From: Corynebacterium accolens
Lineage (GTDB): Bacteria > Actinomycetota > Actinomycetes > Mycobacteriales > Mycobacteriaceae
Direction: 5' to 3'
Assembly: GCF_030515985.1 (NCBI RefSeq)
Contig: NZ_CP100376.1
Location: forward strand, 69,358 to 78,498
DNA: 9,141 nucleotides
A model generated the notes under the pieces. The model was not told the DNA's origin, searched no databases, and saw only the letters and a list, made by a program, of their open reading frames with translations. How positions within the stretch are numbered: the stretch's first letter is position 1; each line of letters starts with the position of its first letter. Shown piece by piece: positions 1 to 5,217 of this stretch. Position numbers and translations under genes: made by a program.

Positions 1-1235
1 GCGGAATCGGCGAAGAAGTGATCGAAGGCCTTGTTCATGGAACGATCGAGGCTGATTTCCTCGCCGGAGTGGCAGATGGTGGCGGCGGGGTTGCCGTTGC
101 CATCGCGAAGGGTGATGGTGACGCTGGAGCCGGTGGGAACCTCCATGACGCCGGTCCAGGAGCGCGCGTAATCCGAAAGCTTGACCGCCTCGGGCAGGCC
201 GGTGGCCGGTGCCTGGTACAAGACGCCGCCCTCGAGCGTGACCTGGCGCGGCAGGGAGAGGGCATTCGACCAGCCCTCGGCATCCCAAGAGGCGTGCTGG
301 GTGGCGTCATCGCCGCGGCCGTTGCCGTTGAGCAGGCCGAGGATGACGGCGCGCTCGTAGCGGCTTTCTTCAGGAATCGTGCCTGCGGTGGCGTTGGTAT
401 TGCGCGGGCGGGAGAAATCGTGGCCGAAGTCCACGCGGCGGAAACCGGAGACCACCGTGAAGGTGGTATCTTCCAGCTGGCCCACGAGGTAGCCGGAGAC
501 ATCGCGGCCGTCGCGCTCGAGGGTGACGAAAAGCACGTCGTAGATTTCCTCGTCGATTTCATCGCGCAGGCGCACGATGCGCGGGGAAACCACTGGGGGA
601 ATGGGGGAATCGGCGGGCACCTCGCCGTCGAGGAAGCCTGGGTCACCCTCGAAGGTGAGGCTGCCGCGCAGGGACCATGAGATGCCGTCGTGGCTTTCTA
701 GAATGACCGGCTGCGGGGTTTCGGTGCGGCCGGATAGCGCCAGCATGAGCCAACCCATGTGGCCGTCTTCGCGGTCATCGGTGGCCCAATCGGGCACGAC
801 GGAAGGCGAGCGGAAACGGGTGTGGTCGGTGGTATTGCCGGCCACCTCGCCAAAGCGCACGACGTTGGGGTCGAGGGCTGAGGAGTCATCGGAGACCTCG
901 CAGACATCGTCGATGCCGGAATAGCGCGCGAGGCGAATGGAGGTGCCGGTCGCGGTCACAGAGGTGAAATAGAGGTTGATGGCGTCCTCACCTTGGGCCA
1001 CGGAACCCGCGCGGAGGGCGAGCTCGCCGCCGACGGGCGCGAGGACGTCATCGCAGTCCAGCCAGTTAAACGGTACTTCCTCCGAGTACGTGTGTCCCCA
1101 GCGGGCCGGGGCATCGGGAGTGGGGCGGTACTGGTAGAACATGTGCCATGTATCGCCATCACGAAGGACGCCGGCGGGCGCGTCTAGGATGCCGGCATCG
1201 GGGATGAAGTGGAGTTCGGGGCGGTGAGTCGTCAC
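1..1235 (-). CDS. GH32-like (beta-fructosidase fold) protein, probable pseudoenzyme, 3' end outside window
   Basis: Reading leftward from GTG at 1235-1233, 411 codons stay open to the window edge. The start is chosen because AGAGGA (complement of 1241-1246) lies 5 nt upstream; the nearby ATG at 1240 runs straight into TGA. The fold resembles GH32 (invertase/sucrose-6-phosphate hydrolase): HFIP..GILDAPAGV (residues 9-23) matches H..P..GWMNDPNGL, then HMFYQY (31-36), WGHTYSEE (46-53), FRSP (141-144, family FRDP), VVSPRIV (215-221, family WECPDLF), then YLVGQ, a DFGHDFSRP motif (family DYG.DFYAP) and a C-terminal SLDRSMN resembling the beta-sandwich IDRS motif. In this alignment the nucleophile Asp is Ala19, the RDP Asp is Ser143 and the acid/base Glu is Val216, so hydrolysis looks unlikely. 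No signal peptide is visible, so it is probably cytoplasmic. The fold assignment is fairly firm; the function is unknown. GH32 proteins usually exceed 430 residues, so only the end is missing. Confidence 0.75.
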   Translation of the reverse strand, partial: MTTHRPELHFIPDAGILDAPAGVLRDGDTWHMFYQYRPTPDAPARWGHTYSEEVPFNWLDCDDVLAPVGGELALRAGSVAQGEDAINLYFTSVTATGTSIRLARYSGIDDVCEVSDDSSALDPNVVRFGEVAGNTTDHTRFRSPSVVPDWATDDREDGHMGWLMLALSGRTETPQPVILESHDGISWSLRGSLTFEGDPGFLDGEVPADSPIPPVVSPRIVRLRDEIDEEIYDVLFVTLERDGRDVSGYLVGQLEDTTFTVVSGFRRVDFGHDFSRPRNTNATAGTIPEESRYERAVILGLLNGNGRGDDATQHASWDAEGWSNALSLPRQVTLEGGVLYQAPATGLPEAVKLSDYARSWTGVMEVPTGSSVTITLRDGNGNPAATICHSGEEISLDRSMNKAFDHFFADS

Positions 1236-1425
1236 GGCATTCCTCTCTTAAATCAGGTGCGGGTTACAAGCTTGGGTTGGGGTGGCAGCTACGCCGGGGA
1301 GGAAACTCGTTGACCTGCCACGCGGTGCTTTCGCGAACTTTATGGGCCAGTGTCCGGCTGTCATGTACACCCAGAATACGGATATCTTTTAGCGCGTGCA
1401 GGGGCCCTTGCTTGCCGATGCTCCC

Positions 1426-2073
1426 TTAAAGCTTCGTCACCAATGTCAGCCCCGATCCCAGTGGGAGCCGGGTCACGGTGGCGCCTTCGAGCTCGCGGAG
1501 GTATTCATCGGCTTCGCGCGCGGCGGCGGTATCGCGGTCGGTGCGGGAGGTGTCGGCAACGGTGCCATCGAGAAGCGCATTGGCAAGCACCAGCGTGCCG
1601 TGCTGGTGCAGCAGGGGCCAGGCCGCCTTGATGAGGGCAGGGAGGTCGAGGGCAGCGACGTCCGCGTAAATGATCTGGTAGGCCTCGGTAGCCAGGCGTC
1701 CGAGCACGTCGAGGGGGCGCGAGGGAAGGAAGCGACCGCGGGTGGGGGCGTAGCCGGCCTCGCGGAAGGCGGCCTTGGCGCTGCGCTGATGCTCGGCCTC
1801 AGGGTCGATGCACGTGAGGATGCCGTTATCCGGCATGCCCGCGAACAGGTAGAGGCCCACGACGGAGGCGGCGGGGGTAATCGCCACGGCCTGGGGGCGG
1901 TCTACCACACCGGAAGACGTCGCCGTCAGCGTCGTGAGAAGCTGGCCGGTGGATTCATCCGGGACGGGCAGGCCGTATTCCTCGGCGTGGTCGCGGGCGC
2001 CGCGGAGAGCCGCCGAAGGCTCACTGGTGGAATCGATATAGGAGCGCAGTGCGTCATATGCGGTAGTAGTCAC
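1426..2073 (-). CDS. O-methyltransferase-family protein (Rv1220c-like), divergent from sigE
   Basis: The 215-residue product from GTG at 2073-2071 resembles the class I SAM O-methyltransferase that lies divergently beside sigE in mycobacteria and corynebacteria. Visible blocks: [14 protein letters not shown] (the usual glycine-rich SAM loop position), [19 protein letters not shown] (acidic end of beta2, expected to bind SAM ribose), [38 protein letters not shown], then [16 protein letters not shown] and a C-terminal [14 protein letters not shown]. The glycine loop and the metal-binding aspartates of caffeoyl-CoA/catechol-type enzymes (DAD, DN) are degenerate here (ADV, AN), so the substrate and even activity are uncertain. 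The frame extends upstream to 2166, but that part is promoter-like and unlike the family N-terminus. No Shine-Dalgarno precedes the GTG; a TATTGT box sits exactly 7 nt upstream, which suggests a leaderless mRNA. Confidence 0.88.
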   Translation of the reverse strand: MTTTAYDALRSYIDSTSEPSAALRGARDHAEEYGLPVPDESTGQLLTTLTATSSGVVDRPQAVAITPAASVVGLYLFAGMPDNGILTCIDPEAEHQRSAKAAFREAGYAPTRGRFLPSRPLDVLGRLATEAYQIIYADVAALDLPALIKAAWPLLHQHGTLVLANALLDGTVADTSRTDRDTAAAREADEYLRELEGATVTRLPLGSGLTLVTKL

Positions 2074-2080
2074 GATTAAG

Positions 2081-2086
2081 ACAATA
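2081..2086 (-). promoter_or_regulatory. Putative -10 box of a leaderless promoter for the methyltransferase gene
   Basis: On the minus strand TATTGT (actinobacterial TANNNT form) is followed by 7 nt (CTTAATC) and then the GTG start at 2073. That is the spacing expected if transcription begins on the start codon. No ribosome site is present, which agrees. A consensus -35 is not evident; TTGCCA (complement of 2107-2112) is 20 nt away, which is rather far. Confidence 0.45.
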
Positions 2087-2093
2087 GGTAAAG

Positions 2094-2103
2094 TTGCGCG
2101 CAA
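2094..2103. repeat. 10-bp perfect palindrome TTGCGCGCAA in the divergent promoter region
   Basis: TTGCGCGCAA equals its own reverse complement. It lies between about -21 and -30 of the proposed leaderless start at 2073, upstream of the -10 box, where a bound regulator would interfere with RNA polymerase. No regulator is identified, and chance occurrence in GC-rich DNA is possible. Confidence 0.35.
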
Positions 2104-2152
2104 GGGTGGCAAAAACGCGCCTAGCCAGCGAAATTGTGGTCTGTGGGAAGTA

Positions 2153-2167
2153 TGTGACGGACTCACA
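2153..2167. promoter_or_regulatory. Inverted repeat TGTGA-N5-TCACA, CRP/GlxR-like half-sites, upstream of sigE
   Basis: Perfect 5-bp half-sites TGTGA and TCACA flank CGGAC. GlxR, the CRP-type cAMP regulator of corynebacteria, prefers TGTGA-N6-TCACA; this site has both half-sites exact but a spacer one base short. It ends 3 bp before the TATTAT box at 2171, so a bound protein would block the sigE promoter. Assignment to GlxR is inference. Confidence 0.4.
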
Positions 2168-2170
2168 GGA

Positions 2171-2176
2171 TATTAT
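2171..2176 (+). promoter_or_regulatory. Putative -10 box (TATTAT) for sigE
   Basis: TATTAT is the best housekeeping -10 match in the 142-bp divergent gap and is oriented toward sigE. Transcription would start near 2183, giving a leader of about 33 nt to the ATG at 2216. No good TTGACA-like -35 is found 16-18 bp upstream, where the inverted repeat 2153-2167 sits instead. GGAAGT at 2146-2151 faintly recalls an ECF -35 (GGAA), but the matching GTT-type -10 is missing. Confidence 0.4.
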
Positions 2177-2215
2177 CAGCGCAGCAGCTGGAGTTTCCGC
2201 GCCGAGTATAGAAAA

Positions 2216-2854
2216 ATGACACCCATGACAGAAACGAAGCGCGATGCCGAGTCCGTTGCCTCCACCGATGCGAACGTGGAGTTGACCGGTACCGCGGCGT
2301 TCGATGCTGGGGAAGCTACGATGCCTTCGTGGGCCGAATTGGTGGCAGAGCATGCCGATGGCGTGTACCGCCTAGCCTACCGTTTATCCGGTGACCAGCA
2401 GGATGCCGAGGATCTCACCCAAGAGACCTTCATGCGTGTTTTCCGCTCCTTGGATAAGTACCAACCGGGTACCTTCGGCGGCTGGCTGCACCGCATCACT
2501 ACGAACCTCTTTTTGGATATGGTGCGCCACCGCTCCAAGATTCGCATGGAGTCCCTGCCAGAGGATTATGAGCGCGTTCCGGGGACGGATATGACCCCGG
2601 AGCAGGCCTATACCGTGGCGAACCTGGACCCGGTGCTGCAGTCCGCGCTGGATAGCTTGGCGCCGGATTTCCGCGTTGCCGTGGTTCTGTGTGATATCGA
2701 AGGCATGAGCTACGACGAAATCGCCGAGACCCTCGGCGTAAAGATGGGCACGGTGCGCTCGCGCATCCACCGCGGCCGCTCCCAACTGCGCGCGGCGCTG
2801 GAAAAAGAGGCACAGACCAATGCGGAAGCGCGCATCTTGCTGCGCACGCGCTAG
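2216..2854 (+). CDS. sigE: ECF RNA polymerase sigma factor SigE
   Basis: This 212-residue ECF sigma factor directs RNA polymerase to envelope-stress promoters. Region 2 begins at MPSWAELV (residue 36) and includes [25 protein letters not shown] and [24 protein letters not shown], covering core binding and -10 recognition. After a short linker (LPEDYERVP) comes region 4: [44 protein letters not shown], with the helix-turn-helix for the -35 element. It is closely similar to mycobacterial SigE. The first 35 residues are variable and Thr/Ala/Glu-rich. The start is uncertain: ATG 2216 and ATG 2225 both lack a Shine-Dalgarno, whereas the internal ATG 2321 (Met36, exactly at the conserved region) has GGGGAAG 5 nt upstream. 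Its anti-sigma gene follows after 86 nt. Confidence 0.95.
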   Translation: MTPMTETKRDAESVASTDANVELTGTAAFDAGEATMPSWAELVAEHADGVYRLAYRLSGDQQDAEDLTQETFMRVFRSLDKYQPGTFGGWLHRITTNLFLDMVRHRSKIRMESLPEDYERVPGTDMTPEQAYTVANLDPVLQSALDSLAPDFRVAVVLCDIEGMSYDEIAETLGVKMGTVRSRIHRGRSQLRAALEKEAQTNAEARILLRTR

Positions 2855-2870
2855 AATCGAATCATTACCT

Positions 2871-2890
2871 CCCCTGCCGCGTGGCAGGGG
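2871..2890 (+). terminator. GC-rich hairpin between sigE and cseE (attenuator-like)
   Basis: CCCCTGCC (2871-2878) and GGCAGGGG (2883-2890) form a perfect 8-bp stem with the 4-nt loop GCGT, 16 nt after the sigE stop. No T-run follows (GACTTAAG), so it is not a classical intrinsic terminator. It could lower expression of the downstream genes, stabilise the sigE 3' end or mark a processing site. The structure is plain; the role is inferred. Confidence 0.5.
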
Positions 2891-2940
2891 GACTTAAGTG
2901 TGAGTAATCCGTCTGTGGAATGAACGTGAGGAGGGTGTCG

Positions 2941-3396
2941 ATGGACTCACTGCGAGGACGCCGCACCCTCTCCAGGCTCAGCGTACGGGGCGAGTTCACC
3001 CCCGCGCAGGCGAAGGCCCGGGATAAGGCAAAGGCGCGGGCGCGGCGCAGCGATTCCATCGGTCACCTTGGCCCAGAGGCCGTCGTTGCCTTCGTCGATG
3101 GGGAGATGGAACCCAAAGCCATGCACCGCGTGCGCATCCATCTAGTACACTGCGCGGAGTGTCGCGCCGACGTGCACCACCAGCGCCACGCCTCCGAGTG
3201 GGTACGTCACTGCAGCGATGATTCCGCGGTGAAGGCCCCGCAGTCCTTATTGGCTAAGCTGGCGGGAATGGCTACGGAGGGCGTGGCGCCGGGGCCCGAT
3301 GCGTCGACCCCGGCGCACCGGCCGGAGCAGGATTTTCTGGATAAAGTCGAGACGGTGGTACGCGCGATTAAACACAATCAGCGCGGGCAGAACTAA
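2941..3396 (+). CDS. cseE: Zinc-binding anti-sigma factor of SigE (CseE/RseA type)
   Basis: The 151-residue product from ATG 2941 is the likely anti-sigma factor that holds SigE inactive in the cytoplasm. It has the ZAS-family HxxxCxxC motif (His67, Cys71, Cys74 in IHLVHCAECRAD), preceded by LGPEAVVAFVDGEM, which aligns with the corresponding block of mycobacterial RseA. A very basic Lys/Arg/Ala run (about residues 22-36) lies ahead of it, and a C-terminal helix DFLDKVETVVRAIK ends the protein. There is no membrane segment, so it is soluble. The start is set by AGGAGG at 2929-2934, 6 nt before ATG 2941; the in-frame GTG at 2935 overlaps that site, and ATG 2920 has no ribosome site. Position after sigE and before tatB supports co-transcription. 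The symbol follows C. glutamicum usage. Confidence 0.88.
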   Translation: MDSLRGRRTLSRLSVRGEFTPAQAKARDKAKARARRSDSIGHLGPEAVVAFVDGEMEPKAMHRVRIHLVHCAECRADVHHQRHASEWVRHCSDDSAVKAPQSLLAKLAGMATEGVAPGPDASTPAHRPEQDFLDKVETVVRAIKHNQRGQN

Positions 3397-3417
3397 ACGG
3401 AGGGCGAGGATTTAATC

Positions 3418-3951
3418 GTGTTTTCTTCCATTGGCTGGCCTGAGATTATTGTCATTGTCCTCCTCGGCATCGTCATCATCGGCCCGGAGCGCATGCCGGA
3501 GGTCATCAAGGACGTGCGCGCGGCCATCTATGCCGCCCGCAAGGCCATCAACAACGCGAAGGCCGAGCTCAATGGCGAAATGGGGTCGATCTCCGCGGAA
3601 TTCGATGATATCCGCGGCCCGCTCAATCAGGCGGCGCAGTGGACGCGGCTAGGCCCCAAAGGCGCTATTACCAAGGCGCTTTTCGATGGCGATGATTCCG
3701 CCTGGGACGACTTCAACCCCAAGAAGATGGCCGAAGACATCAAATCCGGCACCGCGCCGAAAGAACCCGAACAGCGCGCGCAGGACAACAGTGGTGCTAC
3801 CCGGCCCACCTTTAACTATGCCGAGGTATATGGCGATACCACCGAAACGACCCAGCAGCCGGCGCAGCAGCCGCCCCAGCAACAACAAAAGCCGCAGCGC
3901 GGTGGGGAAGATTCCACCGGCGGCGGCTCTGAGTGGAGCGACGTTACCTAA
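3418..3951 (+). CDS. tatB: Sec-independent protein translocase subunit TatB
   Basis: TatB works with TatC as the receptor for twin-arginine signal peptides in export of folded proteins. The 177-residue protein has the usual plan: short N-terminus, one transmembrane helix (about residues 6-22, GWPEIIVIVLLGIVIIG), the hallmark GPERMPEV hinge, an amphipathic helix rich in Ala/Lys/Arg (28-50), a charged middle and a disordered Gln/Pro-rich tail (about 145-160). The FSSIGWPEI start is typical of TatB rather than TatA. Translation starts at GTG 3418 with GAGGA at 3406-3410, 7 nt upstream. It begins 21 nt after the cseE stop, so it is probably in the sigE-cseE unit. In M. tuberculosis htrA lies between rseA and tatB; here it is absent. 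Confidence 0.94.
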   Translation: MFSSIGWPEIIVIVLLGIVIIGPERMPEVIKDVRAAIYAARKAINNAKAELNGEMGSISAEFDDIRGPLNQAAQWTRLGPKGAITKALFDGDDSAWDDFNPKKMAEDIKSGTAPKEPEQRAQDNSGATRPTFNYAEVYGDTTETTQQPAQQPPQQQQKPQRGGEDSTGGGSEWSDVT

Positions 3952-3963
3952 TACAACGCGCTC
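3936..3963. terminator. Convergent hairpin at the tatB/mrp junction, possible bidirectional terminator
   Basis: GAGCG (3936-3940) pairs with CGCTC (3959-3963), and CGTT (3942-3945) with AACG (3955-3958), leaving one bulged A at 3941 and the 9-nt loop ACCTAATAC. The tatB stop (3949-3951) is in the loop and the mrp stop (complement of 3964-3966) directly abuts the stem. No long T-run follows on either strand, so termination strength is uncertain, but no other terminator fits in the 12-bp gap. Confidence 0.45.
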
Positions 3964-5115
3964 TTAGTTCACACCCAAGTTGAGGCTCTTGCCCACGAGG
4001 GAATCGGAACGGATGGCGAGCTGATCAGCCACCGCCCTGATTTCCTTGGCGGCAGGGGAGTCAGGTGCCTCGAGTACGATGGGTGTGCCGGCATCGCTAT
4101 TCGAGCGCAGGGCCGGATCCAGCGGCACGGAGGCCAGCAGTGGCACCTCGTGGCCCAGGATGACGCCGAGGCGGTCTGCAACAATCTGGCCGCCGCCTTC
4201 ACCAAAGACGTCCATGGTGGAGCCGTCCGGCATGACCATGGCGCTCATGTTCTCAATCACGCCGGCCACCCGCTGGCGCGTTTGCTGGGAGATGGAACCG
4301 GCGCGTTCGGCCACTTCTGCCGCAGCTGCTTGCGGCGTGGTGACGATGAGCAGCTCTGCATTCGGGATGAGCTGCGCAACGGACAGCGCGACATCGCCGG
4401 TACCCGGAGGCAGGTCGAGGAGGAGAACATCGAGATCGCCCCAGAATACGTCCGCCAAGAACTGCTGCAGTGCGCGGTGGAGCATAGGTCCGCGCCAGAC
4501 GACGGGCGCGTTACCCTCCACGAACTGCCCAATCGAGATGTGCTTAATGCCGTGGGAGATGGGAGGCAGCAGCATTTCATCATCAAGCACGGTGGGGCCG
4601 TCGGTCGAGCCGAGCAGGCTGGGCACGGAGTGGCCGTAAATATCGGCATCGACAATGCCCACCTTCAGGCCCTTATCCGCCAGCGCGGCGGCTAGGTTGA
4701 CGGTCATCGAGGACTTGCCGACGCCACCCTTACCCGACGCCACCGCAAAGACGCGGGTCGTCGAATCGGGCTTCGCAAAAGGAATCTCGGGTTCGGCCTG
4801 GCCGCCGCGCAGCTTCTGTTTCAGCTCGCGGCGTTGCTCATCGCTCATCGCGTCCATGGTCACGGTAACCTTGCCAACGCCGTCGATGTCCTCGACCGCG
4901 GCGCGGGTATTGGTCTCGATGGTGGACTTCATGGGGCAGCCCGCGATGGTCAGATAAACGCCAACGGTGACGTCGTTTCCTTCGATATCGACCGATTTCA
5001 CCATATTCAGTTCGGTGATGGGGCGGCCGATTTCTGGATCCTGTACGTGGGAAAGAGCCTCGCGTACGACTGATTCGGTAATAGAGCTAGACATAACTCT
5101 TGCCATCTTAGTCAC
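3964..5115 (-). CDS. mrp: Mrp/ApbC-type P-loop ATPase, iron-sulfur cluster carrier family
   Basis: Mrp/ApbC/NBP35-family ATPases bind and pass on Fe-S clusters in the cytoplasm. The 383-residue product has an N-terminal MIP18/DUF59 domain (about residues 10-90, with DPEIGRPITEL and AGCPM, Cys60), a linker, then a ParA/MinD-like ATPase: deviant Walker A GKGGVGKSS (128-136), VDADIYGHSVPSLLG (Walker A' region), and DLPPGTGDVALS (Walker B/switch). The family CxxC expected after ENMS is replaced by MVMPDGSTMDVFGEGGG, so cluster binding by the usual pair is not supported by the sequence. The start is GTG 5115, with GAGGT (complement of 5122-5126) 6 nt upstream; the ATG at 5094 has no such site. It converges on tatB and diverges from the lipoprotein gene. 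Confidence 0.93.
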   Translation of the reverse strand: MTKMARVMSSSITESVVREALSHVQDPEIGRPITELNMVKSVDIEGNDVTVGVYLTIAGCPMKSTIETNTRAAVEDIDGVGKVTVTMDAMSDEQRRELKQKLRGGQAEPEIPFAKPDSTTRVFAVASGKGGVGKSSMTVNLAAALADKGLKVGIVDADIYGHSVPSLLGSTDGPTVLDDEMLLPPISHGIKHISIGQFVEGNAPVVWRGPMLHRALQQFLADVFWGDLDVLLLDLPPGTGDVALSVAQLIPNAELLIVTTPQAAAAEVAERAGSISQQTRQRVAGVIENMSAMVMPDGSTMDVFGEGGGQIVADRLGVILGHEVPLLASVPLDPALRSNSDAGTPIVLEAPDSPAAKEIRAVADQLAIRSDSLVGKSLNLGVN

Positions 5116-5120
5116 GGCGC

Positions 5121-5131
5121 TACCTCAGGTA
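5121..5131. repeat. Short palindrome TACCT-C-AGGTA overlapping the mrp ribosome site
   Basis: Perfect 5-bp arms around one central C. It covers the mrp Shine-Dalgarno (complement 5122-5126) and lies in the 102-bp divergent gap between mrp and the lipoprotein gene. A loop of one base cannot form an RNA hairpin, so if functional it would be a DNA operator. TAGACT at 5147-5152 is a weak candidate -10 for the plus-strand gene in the same gap. Confidence 0.2.
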
Positions 5132-5217
5132 AACACGCTTGCACGGTAGACTCTGTGGGACACTTAAATCCATCCGTTTGTATCGGTGACCTAGCAGAAT
5201 CAGAAGGAGCACACTCA

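Noticed and set aside
18..680. Plus-strand 220-codon frame opposite the GH32-like gene
   Set aside because: Gly/Ala-rich shadow translation with no motifs, while the minus strand has ordered GH32 motifs and a ribosome site.
1282..1321. Inverted repeat GTGGCAG / CTGCCAC with a 26-nt loop upstream of the GH32-like gene
   Set aside because: Only 7 bp with a long loop and no T-run; too weak to call a terminator or riboswitch. TATTCT (complement of 1373-1378) in the same gap is likewise only a weak promoter hint.
1396..2079. A 227-codon plus-strand frame opposite the methyltransferase
   Set aside because: It is low-complexity Gly/Ala/Arg/Val sequence typical of an antisense shadow; the minus-strand frame matches a known conserved family in its expected position.
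2074..2166. N-terminal extension of the methyltransferase from the ATG at 2166
   Set aside because: It would read through the palindrome, the -10 box and most of the sigE promoter region, and its residues do not resemble the family N-terminus.
3843..3900. CAG/CAA-rich stretch in tatB as a possible simple repeat or phase-variable tract
   Set aside because: Repeat units are short and interrupted; the Gln/Pro-rich disordered tail is ordinary for actinobacterial TatB.
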